Below, in pieces: positions 22,591-33,722 of a DNA stretch of 64,000 nucleotides (its first letter is position 1; each line of letters opens with the position of its first letter). Below the pieces are notes generated by a model, which made no database searches, was not told where the DNA came from, and saw only the letters and a list, made by a program, of their open reading frames with translations. This DNA is from Nemophila menziesii. Taxonomy: Eukaryota > Streptophyta > Magnoliopsida > Boraginales > Hydrophyllaceae. A program made the translations under genes and the position numbers. The stretch covers positions 5,531,860 to 5,595,859 of the forward strand of contig JARWIR010000023.1 in NCBI GenBank assembly GCA_029959085.1. The letters run 5' to 3'.

Positions 22591-23980
22591 AAAGGATTGG
22601 ATTAATTGTTTCCCACTCTTTAACGCAATCGCGCTACACTCATTAATCTTCCGTGGATTCTCATTATTGCTAAGAAGTTGACCATGCATATTCAATTGAT
22701 TAGAAATTTGAGATACCTGATCTTCAAGCAATTTCAGTGTCGCAAAGTGCTCATTCATCCTCGCACTATTGGATTGTCAGGCCTATTGGTTTGACTTCAA
22801 CTTATTTTGAGTAATTATCATAAATTAGTTCGATATTTGTTATAGGTCATTAGAGGCACCTTCTTGTGGATATTCGGGAAGTTATTTTTGCTCAAGGCTC
22901 TCAGAATAAGTATCTTGAATGGGCTTTTGGCCTCCTTGGAATTAATTCTGAGGTCCTGATTGAAAATTGTTTCCTTGGAGGCGTGGTTGATAATAGCCTT
23001 GATTGACCATCCCATTAGAATTTGACCATTGGAATCCGAGATGACTAATATTGGGTTTCATATAGCCTTGTCTATCCGTATAGTGGTTACCTCAATTAGA
23101 TATGAAAGCCACAGATTATGGGTTGCTTCGGCACTCATCCCTATATGATCACTAACTCCACTATTATAACCCATATGACTCTTGTACAACTTTGACCTCA
23201 TTCTGTCTATTATGGAATTCCTCCGTCACAACCATGGTCAGCCGTTGCACTTGATTCTACAATGTATAAAATTTTGCATCCATCGCAGTCTCACTATTAA
23301 CATGTAACACACCTTGTTTATCTAGAAATGTTGGCCAACTTCCAGTGTCTATAATTTTATCCATTTAATTCGTTGATTGAATAGGATCCCCTGATACAAA
23401 ACCACCACCATCAAGATTACCAACTATAGACCTTTCACTCTCATCAAGTCTCTTGTAGAACATAGATAGATGCATCAAAGCAGTGTACCCATCAAGAGGG
23501 AACCTAGTCAATTGTTTTTCGAATCGCGTGAATGTTTCCCCTAGACTTTTGCTAAAATCTTGTTTAAAATTTGCAAAATCAATTTGATCTTTCATCCTCA
23601 TACTTTGCGGATAGAAATGGTGTAAAAAACTTACTTGAAGTGCATCCTAATCTGGGATTGTCTCGGATGGTTGCCTATCTAGGCACTTAGTTGAACTTAT
23701 GGTTAAAAGGAATTAGAACATAAAAATTACTTCCCTTGTTATGCCCTGAGTGATGTTGGAATCATTGATTTGCATAAACATCAAAATGGCTCGTACCGAA
23801 CCTTGGTGAACGACTCAACTATAATTCCCATAGTTTAGGAATTGGTTCAACATCCTTACATCAGACTTAAATTGTGCGGCTTGAATATCTAGAGGGAAAA
23901 TCCCCAAAGGTTGAGCACGAAAAGGCACCCAGAGCTCAGTGATACCTTTCACTTAGTTGATTTTCCCATTGGGTGGATTG
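22591..23980 (-). pseudogene. decayed E gag, copy 1
   Basis: The minus strand reads the Ty3 Gag core (23365-23601: KQDFSKSLGETFTRFEKQL, then PLDGYTALMHLSMFYKRLDE), then AFISNRGNHY and the Asn/Gln-rich tail. It contains stops. The homologous reading in B is 42729-42000. Confidence 0.78.
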
Positions 23981-24340
23981 CATGAAAGACTATATGGTTT
24001 GTTGAAGTTAATTAAGAGACTGATCATATGTAGGATATAGTGGAGATTGAACATGATATCTTGGACCTCCTAGATAGGATCTTTGCGGGTCTCGGCTGAT
24101 AGATATAAATTTTATTTACGACACAACTCACAATTGATCATTGGAAGGAACACTCTTCCCAAAGATGCCTAACTAACCCACAACTTGAACAACCATACTC
24201 ACCATTTCCATAAAATTGCACAAGAGAGTTCGTCATACCTAAAGAAAAACCTAAAAAGAGACTAAAACAAAACAAGCGTAAAAGTGAAAACAAACAAAAC
24301 TACCAAACTAACTTAAACACAAAATAAAATAACTATAAAA

Positions 24341-24358
24341 TCCCCGGCAGTGGTGCCA
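24341..24358 (-). promoter_or_regulatory. duplicated primer binding site
   Basis: TGGCACCACTGCCGGGGA on the minus strand, next to LTR D2; tRNA-Asp type. Confidence 0.72.
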
Positions 24359-24364
24359 AAAACT

Positions 24365-25852
24365 TGTTGGGACCGGGTGCGTGATAAAATAATAAATGTG
24401 AAACACGCACACACCTTGGAAACCAAGATTAACTCTCTGCAAGTATACGGATCGTTAAAGTAATAGTAAGTAATACATGTTCATTCTTAGGGAATTAAGT
24501 AGTTAATCTAATTCGTGTTCGATATTAGCTTAGGTGGTTTTAAGTGTTTTGATTGAAAGCAAGTAAAGTGAATGAATGTTTTGTTTTCTAAACTAATTAA
24601 ACTAAGCTAAGGATGCTAGTAAGAAGTTATCCTATTGATTTGTGTTTCTAGGAATAAGGGTGAATTGGTGAATATTTAAATTAAGAGGGACTCTAATGTT
24701 TCTCTAACTCTCCTCAAGGTAGAATTAAAGCGCAATATTACACACCAACTTCCGATCCAATGAATTGAACTCTTTACCCTATATGACTACCTAGCGAACA
24801 AGATTGGAAGGTTCAATGCCTCGCACTAGGCGTTTATACATTGTTCCGTATTTGAACCCCTCCTCACCCCCTTCCCGACTTATGGTGCATCCAATTACTA
24901 CAACCTCCCACTACTTAGATACTATATGGGTGGTATTATAACAAACATATAAATCAATGGAATATCCTATTCCTAATTCAATCAAATGCTAATATCTCAA
25001 ATTCAATTAACAACAAACAATATTTAATCGTTCTTACAAGTATAATCCTAAGAAAAAGTTAAAATAAGCATAATACAACCTTTGAATTAAATAGTTTAGA
25101 ATTTTTCTATAAATAAATATAGACTAATTATAAATTATTCAAAATATTTAGAGATGGAGACGTGATTCGGTGAAGCTCCATTGTTGTTTCTTCCTTCTCT
25201 AGATCCTCCTGATCACTTCTATAGTAGGAAATGTTCTTGGAAATTGAGCTCTAGTAGCCAAGGTATAGGTTTCTAATGATGGTTGATGATACGTATAGTG
25301 TTAAAACCGTTTGGGTGGGCTTTGGGCTCATTAAAATGACATAGCCCATTCCAAAAACGTTTTACTCCAAGAGGGGACAGGTTCGAGTCACGCCAGCTGC
25401 AGAATGCATAACTTCTTCGTTACCACTCCAAATTGCAAAATCTCAGTGACCACTCGACCGCGATTCATAGTCATATGCTAAAGTCAAAGTTATAATCCAA
25501 ATCTTCGTCAATCTCGTGTGGTATCGGAAACAATTCACTTTCTAATTCTAGCCGGCAACTCTCACTTTTTTAAACTCGAGTTCTTGCGCCTTTTACTCTT
25601 GGTTACCTACTTTGATCTTCTTTTATCGACTTATTATCTATGATTTGTCATATTGTATCATACATGTACCTAAGATCTTCACATTTAACAGACAAAATAC
25701 GTGCATATAGAACTAAAAGTGACAACTATCTAAAACAAGGCAAGAAACGAAAATATATCAAATAATGGGGAAAAATCCCACAACTGAGCACAAAAGGAAC
25801 GTAAAAAGATGTCTCACATTGGGATTAGTTTATCACAAAAAGGGAGACATCA
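24365..25852 (-). repeat. LTR D2 (1488 bp)
   Basis: Duplicate of D1 with the same ends. Positions that are a pure C run in D1 read CCCCTCCTCACCCCC here. Confidence 0.85.
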
Positions 25853-27562
25853 AAAGGATGGGGGTAATTGTTTCCCACTCTTTAACGCAATCACGTTACA
25901 CTCTTCAATCTTTCGCGGATTCTCGGTATTGCTAAGAAGTTGACCATGTGGCCTCATATTCAATTGTTTAGAAATTTGAGATATCTTATTTTCAACCAAT
26001 TTTAGTGTCTCATAGTGCTCATTCATCCTCTCATTATTGGATTGTCACGCCTCTTGGTTTGACTTCAAAGTATTTTGAGTAATTATCATGAATAAGTTCA
26101 ACATTTGTCATAGATAATTAGAGGCACCTTCTTTTATATATTCGGGAAGTTATTTTTGTGCAAGGCTCTCAGAATAAGCATCTTGAATAGGCTTTTGGCC
26201 TCCTTGGAATTTATTTAGAGGTCATGATTGAAAATTGTTTCCTTGGGGAGTGGTTGATAAATGCCCTTATTGACCACGCCATTAGAATTTGACCATTGGA
26301 ATCCGAGTTGATTAATATTGGGTTGCATATAGACTATCCGCATAGTGGTTACCTCGATTAGATACGAAAGCCACAGATTCTGGGTTGCTTCGACACTCTT
26401 CCAAATTATGATCACTAACTCCATTATTAGAACACCCATATGACTCTTGTACAACTTTTACCTCTTTATGTATATTCTGGAATCCCTCCGTCACAACCAT
26501 GGTCACCCGTTTCACTAGATTCTACAATGTAGAATTTTTGCATCCATCACAGTCTCACTATTAACATGTAACACACCTCGTTTGTATCGCAATGCTGGAC
26601 AACCTATAATTTTATCCATTTAATTCAATGCTTGAAAAGGACCCCTCCCCCCCCCCCCCCCCCCCGATACAAAACCACCACCATCAAGATTATCAATTAT
26701 AAACCTTTCACTCTCATAAAGTCCCTTGTAGAACATAGATAGATGCATCAAAGGGGTGTACTAATCAAGAGGGCACCTAATCAATTATTTTTGGAATCGC
26801 GTCCATGTTTCCCTAGACTTTTAACAACATCTTGTTTAAAATTTGCAGATTCAACTTAATCTTTCATCCTAATACTTTGCGGATAGAAACGGTGTACAAA
26901 ACTTACTTGAAGTGCATCCCAATCTGGGTTTGTCTCAGATGGATGCCTATCTAGTCACTCACTTGAACCTATGGCTAAAAGGAATTGGAACATAAAAAGT
27001 ACTTCCCTTGTTGTGCCTTGAGTGAGGCATCACTGATTTGCATAAACTTCAAAATGGTTCGTACCGAATCTTGGTAAACAACTCAACTATAATTTTTGTA
27101 GTATAGGAATTAGTTCAACATCCTCATATCAGGCTTAAATCATGCAGATCAAAAATCTGGAGGGCAAATCCCCAAAGGTTGAGCACAAAAAGGCACTCAC
27201 ATCTCAGGGATACCTTTCACTTGATTGTTTTGCCCATTGGGTGGATTGTCTCCATTCAATTTTTCTTCTTGTTGATATTGTTTTTCTGAACATCCCCATG
27301 TAGATTGGCTCTAACCGGTGGATTCACATGATTCTCATTAACATTCACACTGTGTGGTGGATTTAGATTGGCTATTTTAACTCGTGCTCATCTTACTCTT
27401 TCTCTTCTTCTTTGGTCTCGAAGCAACCTCTAAGGATTTGAGCGCATATACCAAAACCTATTAAGCTGTAAAGAGACAAAAACCACCAAGTAAAAGAAAA
27501 ATCAAAACTCAACACTTATATACTATAACAAACACAAAAGTATAACAATATAGTCACCGGAA
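25853..27562 (-). pseudogene. decayed E gag, copy 2 with N-terminal part
   Basis: Parallel to 22591-23980, and extends toward the E primer site with the Gag N-terminal half. Many stops. Carries a run of about 19 C at 26647-26665 that is absent at the matching place in copy 1 (near 23390). Confidence 0.75.
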
Positions 27563-27568
27563 GCGCCA
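27554..27568 (-). promoter_or_regulatory. degenerate primer binding site of E
   Basis: TGGCGCTTCCGGTGA on the minus strand, next to AGTTTT and the LTR end. A shortened tRNA-Asp type site. Confidence 0.55.
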
Positions 27569-27574
27569 AAAACT

Positions 27575-28323
27575 TGTTCGCCCCCCTCGCATGATGTTTA
27601 AATCCACACCAAATAAGGGAATGACGTACCCTCAAGTGTATGGGGGAGTTAGAAAGTAATAATATGTGACAAGTAAAAGAGAAATATCGTTTCCATAGGG
27701 ACTATAAGATTTAAGTCGATGTGTTTCGAAAGTATAAAAATGTAAAGCTTGTAAAGGATAAATTAAAAACAAAGTAAAACTAATATTTATTTAGTTTTAA
27801 TGATTAAATAAACTAATGCAATAAACGGAAATAAGAACTAGATTTGAATTTCAATTAAACTAAATAAGATGGAGAATTTAGTTTAGAAAGCTTGCTTGAG
27901 GCTTGCTAGTAATCATCTGTGTAGCTAGTCTAACGTTTCTATGAACAAGGGTGAAGTGGTAATTTTCACTAGACGGGTTCAAAAAATCTATCTAACTCCC
28001 TCTGGGGTAGCTTAGAAAGCATTCGCAACTTTACAGGGTACTTTGGTAAGGTGATCCTAGGCAACGTTTGGTGATTAATACTAACCCTATTTACTATCTA
28101 TCTAGGAAATCCCTCCCATAACAATATTGCACATTAGACGTCTATATGCTATATCTGCAATTAAGCCCCTCCCCCCAGGTGATAGCCCAATTACTCAAGA
28201 TACTCACTGTTTGTCCAAAATTTGAATAATATTGTTATAACCATATAGTCAATGGAAATAAAGTACACACTTCAATAAAATATAAATTCCAAATTCAATA
28301 TAACATTGAAAAACTAAAATAGG
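27575..28323 (-). repeat. LTR of E, 3' part
   Basis: On the + strand it starts TGTTCGCCCC and holds the 'primer-side' motifs seen in the other LTRs (CCTCAAGTGTA..., TTTCCATAGGGAC). Broken by B at 28324; the rest is 45043-45777. Total about 1484 bp. Confidence 0.75.
28319..28323. repeat. TSD of B (left), ATAGG
   Basis: ATAGG, repeated at 45038-45042. Confidence 0.92.
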
Positions 28324-29614
28324 TGGTGTCACCTAGGGTGTGATAAAAATAAGATAAATAATAAGTCAGAAAACAACACACTCTCACCCTAGACAGGCAC
28401 AGTACTACAAGTATTACAGGACGAATGCAAGTTTTAATGATAAGTTGAGTTCGTTCTCAGGGACTTATTGTGTTAATCGAATGGGTAGAAATAACGAGTA
28501 AGAAGTAATTAATTAAAAGACAGAAAAATAAAGGGAATAAATTTTGAAATATTAAATTAAACTAAGGAAAATAAAGACAGTAAATTAAATACGAAGAAAT
28601 ATGAGATGAGCTTAGGTTTTGCTAGTATGCACTAATCCTTCTAATTCTTTCTATCAAATCTAGTTAATAAGGGAGATAATTAGCTCTTAGATATTTAGTC
28701 AGGATTCTAAATTCCCATACCTTAGACCTTGAGAGAGACTAAGGGAGCTACAGACACACAACGAGGCTGGTTCAAATACGGTTTACGAGCGCTACCAAGG
28801 CCCTAAGCATTCAATTTTCATACATGGTGATAGTGATTAAATTATACCCTAATGACTATCTAGTTAGAATTAGTGTTGTCAAGACCAATATCGACACTAG
28901 ACCTTATGTGGTGTTTCAATAATTAGACACCCATCCAAGGTGATCATCTAACTACTATTAAGGTAATCCTAAACGTTGCGCACCGCAAGGAAAACAGTCA
29001 TTAAATCAAAACACATAAACAAATATAAAGGTAAGAAGCTAATATCAGATTAAAACATGTAATTCCCAAAGAAACTTAGATAGAAAGAAAATATAATTCA
29101 TAGATTATACATGATGCAAAACCCAAGCTATGGGAAGTTTAGTTCATACCTGAAGGAAATAAACTAAAGGAAATAATAAAAGACATCATCTTGCTCTCTA
29201 CAATAACTCTAATGAATAAAACCTTAAGAACTAATTACTATGAGGCAAGGATGATTTACAAGTGATATAAGGGTATATTTATAGGTGTTTAGAAGACGTA
29301 ATTCGTTTTCTTGAAGGAGAAGGTAAGTAGTGGACTCCAAGCCCAACTCAAATTCGTAACCCTAAAACATGAAATCAGGTCCGTTTTTGTTTTGGTCCTA
29401 GAAGCCTCAATACTCATCCGTTTGACGCGTATGAGTAGTCGAAAATCATCGCCTCGGAAAGATCTTCAACGTTTATCTTGACCGTTTCTCCAAATTCCTC
29501 ACCCAATTTGAGATATAAGCAGATTTATGGTCGTAGGTGCAGAAATTCAGATTTAAGGCAGTTTTTCCTTTTCCATGTTATTAGCTTTTCTTTCCTTATC
29601 TCCAATTACCATGC
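28324..29614 (-). repeat. 3' LTR of B, first segment
   Basis: Runs from the LTR end (TGGTGTCACC on the + strand) to the A1 insertion in CATGC. It continues at 37307-37548. It pairs closely with the 5' LTR 43505-45037. Confidence 0.93.
29610..29614. repeat. TSD of A1 (left), CATGC
   Basis: CATGC before A1, repeated at 37302-37306. The intact target is seen in the B 5' LTR near 44790. Confidence 0.95.
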
Positions 29615-31460
29615 TGATGTCTTCCTATTTGTTCTAATTATTAGCCCTTTGGAGACATACTTTTAGGTGAATAAATGACTTATTTGATAGAATTTTAGGC
29701 TTAATTAATCATATTGCACTTCCTCCCCTTGGAAATTAACTATTTGCAGAATCTGAGCTTTTGTGCGTAAATTTGACTATTTTTAATGCAAATTTAATTG
29801 GTTCTTGAATTTCATGAAAGACCAATCCAAGGAGAAGAAGTGAGAATAAAGTCTTAGTGTATTTTAGAGTGTTAGGAAATGTTTTTACTCGAGTTTCTAT
29901 TTTTAGAGTGTACTTTCCTATTTCTATTTCTTGATTTATTGATTTATTCTTTAAGCATATGCGGTTTAATTATTTATTTAATGTGAAGCTTTAAAAGATA
30001 TATGGTAATTAATTAGAGACCAAGTCAAGATAAGAAGTAAAGGAAAGAAGATTTACATGGAAATAAGAAGATTTAGGAAGGATATATGCAAAGAAGGAAA
30101 AGATAAAGCTGCCTTATGAATCTGAAATTCCAGCCACGTTTTAAAGATAATTCCATAACTAAAGATTGGCTAGGATTATGGACGAATGGTCTGCACCAAT
30201 AGAAAGCTCTTTCCAAGACAAGTAGTTTCATATATTGGAACTTCTCAAACGGATATATATTGAAAAAGATATGACCAAATCAAATCAGCAGCAAAATCTT
30301 ACCTTTCCTAGATTTTAGGGTGACGAATTAAAGAGTCCTTGACTTGTCTTCCACTCCAAGTAAATTCGACCTAGGGGTTTCTAACACCTATAAATACACC
30401 CCTTAGACCTCATTATTCAGTACCTCTCAATAATCATTCAATATATACATCTTTAGAGAGAGAGTCTGAACCACCTCTCAATTATTATTCAATATATACA
30501 TCCTTAGAGAGAGAGAGTCAACCACTTCAGAGCAAGAAGGCAAAGGAGAAGCTAGAGCTGGAGGAATTCTATTCTTCCATCAAAAGTCATCTATTCTTCC
30601 ATCAAAAGTCATCTAATCCTTAGGTTATATATTTCTTTTCTGTAATTAAATATGATGTCTTTCTATTTAGTTTCAGTCTTTAATATTGCTATGAGCTAAA
30701 CTTTTATATACTTGAGAATCGCAATAAAAGGATGAACCTTAATTAATTATTTCTATGTTTTGAATTTGGGATTGTTTAGATTTAAATTGAATTAGGACTT
30801 AGATATTGCATATTACTTTGTTCTTAATCACTATTTCTTTTCGGTACAACTAGGAATAGATTTTAGTATTTGGGCTATTCACTTTAGTGGCGAAGTGATC
30901 ATCCGACAGGGGGGTTTGAATACAGATCTAGGTAATACCCGTGTAATGTCCGTTATTGACCGACAGGCTTAGCTAGTTACATAGCCAAAGAGGTAAAATC
31001 ATATCATCCGAAGAGCCATATTCGACCATACAGGTGTTTATGATACTTTAGGATAGCTTCTAGGTCCACCCGACAGGGGGCTAGGAGATATTAGAGTCCC
31101 GACTAATATACTAATACTAATTCTACCCTTAAAACATAGCATAGATTATATTGATTAAGTGGATTCCTTGCGAGACTCGAGTATCTCTCTTATCTGAAGT
31201 CAATCTTTTATTTGCTTTTATTTATTTCAATTTAGTTTTTATTATTTGCATCTTTATTTTTAAGAAAACCAAACAAAAATTTATTATTTACTTTTTTGTT
31301 AAACATTTATTTCTACTATCTGATTAATATTGGAGTTGAACCTAATCCGTCCCTGAGAACGAACTCGATTTATCGAATATTACTTGGACAACCGTACACT
31401 TGCGGTAATTGTGGTTCCTTTATTTTTGCACTTAATTTTATAACACACCAGGACCCACCA
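29615..31460 (+). repeat. 5' LTR of A1 (1846 bp)
   Basis: TGATGTCTTC to GGACCCACCA. TATA box at 30389-30396. A tandem of two near-50-bp units rich in GA lies at 30422-30520 (also in the 3' LTR). A 22-bp tandem duplication at 30569-30612 is absent from the 3' LTR. Four ACCGACAGG-type motifs lie at 30902-31080. Confidence 0.94.
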
Positions 31461-31484
31461 AGTTTTTGGTGCCGCTGCCGGGAC
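31461..31484 (+). promoter_or_regulatory. primer binding site of A1
   Basis: AGTTTT followed by TGGTGCCGCTGCCGGGA: tRNA-Asp type with a CG to TG change and a lost G compared with A2 (TGGCGCCGCTGCCGGGGA). Confidence 0.8.
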
Positions 31485-31620
31485 GGTAGCGTGAGACCCC
31501 GGTGTTAATCTTTAGTAGTTTTAATTGTTTATTTATTTTTTTTCTTTTTACCCTTGGTTTTTGTTTTTATTTTTGTTGTACAGATTTTTATTCAGGTAAT
31601 GCTCAAGAGTTTTATTGAAG

Positions 31621-32796
31621 ATGTATAGAGGACATTACCTGGATCCCGATCCATACGAATATTGGGAAGACTTTTCGGGACAACAACAATGGGGTAGTAA
31701 CTTCTACCAACAACCTTATCAATACCCGCAAGAGCAAGGATGGAACAATCAATGGATCGGGAATAATCAACAACAACCATCATATCACTATCAGCAAGAG
31801 AAAGCATGGAACAACCAATGGGTTGAAAACATTCAAAACTCTCCACCTCATCACTATCAGCAAGAAATTGACAATGAGATACGTTCTAAACTCCGGAACT
31901 TAGTAGAGGAAACTAACGCCACCCATGCCCGCATACAACAGATGGTAGAAGAATGGGGTAGTATGTCTTATGAAGATTCCACTCCCCCGAGGGATGGAAG
32001 CGATCAACCGGAAGAAGTAGTTGAGGAGGAGGTGTTGAAGGAAGATATTAGTGATAGTGATATGACCATCATGCCGGTTATAAATGAAGACCACCATGTG
32101 GTTGACAATCCTATTAGCATGGTGGAAGAAGGAGTAGCAACGAAAATCCTAGAAACTGAAACTAGGGTTGCTATTCCTATGGTGCATGCACATGATCAAA
32201 ATACTGAACGCAAACAAGAAAAAGAGGTGATCGAGATTAAGATTCCACATCAAGAATATAATAAAGTAATGGTGGAAGATTGGGTTGAAAGCAAAGACGA
32301 ATGTGAAGTGGTTGAGGAATCCATCGAAGAATTCAAAGTTCACAATAAAAGAGAAATCGAATCCCCACCACAAAAAGTTCACCAATCACTATCTCCACCA
32401 CAAATCATCATTAGAGATAAAATATTGGAATCACCTCTATTACTAAAAATGATCAATAGGTGCTACGCAAGAAAGGTGCTACACCGCGATAGTAAAGCGG
32501 CAAGGAGGAGCACCTACCCACCACACTTTAAAGAGGAATGCGAGATTAAAGAGAATGAAAATGAGCTTACACCGTTGAGGACGGTTATCTACTATCGTGT
32601 GGTGAAGAATAAGTTTTGTCGTGAAAGTAAGAAGGCGAAACGGAGATACTACCCTCCCCCTTCCAAAGATCGATTGAATAAAATTTTAAGGGGGAAGGCT
32701 TCAAAGCTTACATGCCAAGGACGAGGCGAATTCAAGCGGAGGAGAACCGCAAGGGCCTCAATACCATCTTCATGGAAGGTAACGCGTCGAACTTAA
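31621..32796 (+). CDS. A1 ORF1: Gag-remnant-like protein of 391 residues, function unknown
   Basis: Open from the ATG at 31621, the first after the leader. The N-terminus (about 1-85) is rich in Tyr, Gln, Asn and Trp, with three near-repeats of the WNNQW kind, like the Asn/Gln tail after the zinc knuckle in Athila-type Gag. Residues about 95-115 may form a coiled coil. The middle (about 120-270) is acidic. The C-terminus (about 280-391) is strongly basic and holds two diverged copies of a 27-residue unit (R-x-SK-x-A-x-RR followed by Y-P-P). No zinc knuckle, capsid core or enzyme motif. The A2 copy has the same length with one stop, so the frame has been kept. A nucleic-acid-binding role is inferred only. 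Confidence 0.6.
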   Translation: MYRGHYLDPDPYEYWEDFSGQQQWGSNFYQQPYQYPQEQGWNNQWIGNNQQQPSYHYQQEKAWNNQWVENIQNSPPHHYQQEIDNEIRSKLRNLVEETNATHARIQQMVEEWGSMSYEDSTPPRDGSDQPEEVVEEEVLKEDISDSDMTIMPVINEDHHVVDNPISMVEEGVATKILETETRVAIPMVHAHDQNTERKQEKEVIEIKIPHQEYNKVMVEDWVESKDECEVVEESIEEFKVHNKREIESPPQKVHQSLSPPQIIIRDKILESPLLLKMINRCYARKVLHRDSKAARRSTYPPHFKEECEIKENENELTPLRTVIYYRVVKNKFCRESKKAKRRYYPPPSKDRLNKILRGKASKLTCQGRGEFKRRRTARASIPSSWKVTRRT

Positions 32797-33000
32797 AGAC
32801 GTAATAAACACAAGTGCTTCTTGGGAGACAACCCATGTTTAATTTTCTTTTAGTTTTTCAATTCCTAGTGTATAATTCTAAGTTAGTGTCAAGTTTTAGT
32901 GTCTACTTTTAAAAGAAATGAGAAAGGTAGTGTGCTAATGGTGCAGGGATTGAGTTTGGGGTGCTAAGAAACGAAAAAGGAACAAATGGGAAAATTCAGC
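32797..33000 (+). other. post-ORF1 conserved block
   Basis: Contains AAGTGCTTCTTGGGAGACAACCC just after the stop. Related blocks follow ORF1 in C (53815-53860) and H (about 5505-5550). A GGGAGGCAACCC-like box after pol is a known mark of Athila/Tat elements, which suggests pol was deleted up to this point. A PPT-like 12-mer lies at 32950-32961. Confidence 0.6.
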
Positions 33001-33360
33001 GTGAAGTCCGGTATACCGCCCCAGAACCCCGGTATACCGCAGGAAGAAAACCCGTGCCACGGGTTACTAACGCGGGTTTTATACAGAGATGAGAAAAAGT
33101 GTCGATGCGCGGTCCGGTATACCGGGCCATACCTCCGGTATACCGCAGGTTAAAAAAAAACCGTACCACGGGTTGAATACCGCGGGTTTTTTTACGGAGA
33201 CGAGAAATTGAACAGTGGAAAAAACCCGTGCCACGGGGTATATACCACGGGGTCTTTGCAGAGACGAAAAAAATGAAGCACTGATGGGTCCGGTATACCG
33301 GAGGTTATGCCCGGTATACCGCAGCTATGTCGGTTTGAAGAGTTTGTGCCTTATAAACTT
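33000..33360 (+). promoter_or_regulatory. palindrome cluster plus TATA box of A1 (putative internal promoter)
   Basis: Six copies of CGGTATACCG, in pairs (33009, 33030; 33115, 33136; 33291, 33312), separated by ACCCGTGCCACGGG-type and CCGCGGG palindromes. TATAAA lies at 33352-33357, 31 nt past the last copy. It is followed by a long C/A-rich leader and then ORF2. The arrangement is the same in A2, B and C. Confidence 0.6.
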
Positions 33361-33722
33361 CTTACTTCATCAAGAAGTAACCCTAGCCTCTTCAAAAACG
33401 AATTTTCCAGAACTTAACCCTTATATACCTGCACAAAGACCACTACAACACCCAAGAACATTAAATCCTTCCTCCTAATCCATTCCAAGCACACATCCAA
33501 CACCACAATCCTTCAAGAAAATCAAGAAATCTTCTCCTTCAACCTTAAGCCTCTTCATCAAAGCTTCAATCCTTTTCATTAAACCTTCCCCAAGCCATTA
33601 CATATTCATTACCCATCTAATATAACACCTTAATCATTCATTATAAATCCTCAAAACATCAAATTTCAAAACTCTTCTCTAGTTTTTGATTATTTGAAGT
33701 TTTGAGTTTGGGGTTCATTGAG
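33361..33722 (+). other. C/A-rich leader upstream of A1 ORF2
   Basis: Rich in CACCAAAACA-like, TCAA-like stretches with few G, like a plant 5' UTR. It ends with a PPT-like motif (33702-33713) nine bases before the ATG at 33723. The leader of C (54210-54603) has the same style and the same ending. Confidence 0.5.

Larger units (their letters stand above)
20697..23980. repeat. 3.28-kb tandem duplication, copy 1
   Basis: Starts GAAAGACTATATGGTTTG and carries H leader, primer site, LTR D1 and an E gag segment. Copy 2 is 23981-27252. The inner junction at 23981 joins E gag directly to H leader. Both copies are decayed independently. Confidence 0.88.
23981..27252. repeat. 3.28-kb tandem duplication, copy 2
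   Basis: Parallel to 20697-23980. It ends at CATTGGGTGGATTG; past this the E gag runs on to its own leader, so copy 2 keeps the original E context. Confidence 0.88.

Noticed and set aside
33000..33330. The repeated palindromes as a CRISPR array
   Set aside because: Repeats are 10-14 bp, paired, irregularly spaced and present in several retrotransposons of a plant genome.
33000..33330. The palindromes as terminal inverted repeats of a DNA transposon or MITE
   Set aside because: No single pair bounds a unit with target duplications, and they occur in tandem pairs at a fixed place inside larger elements.
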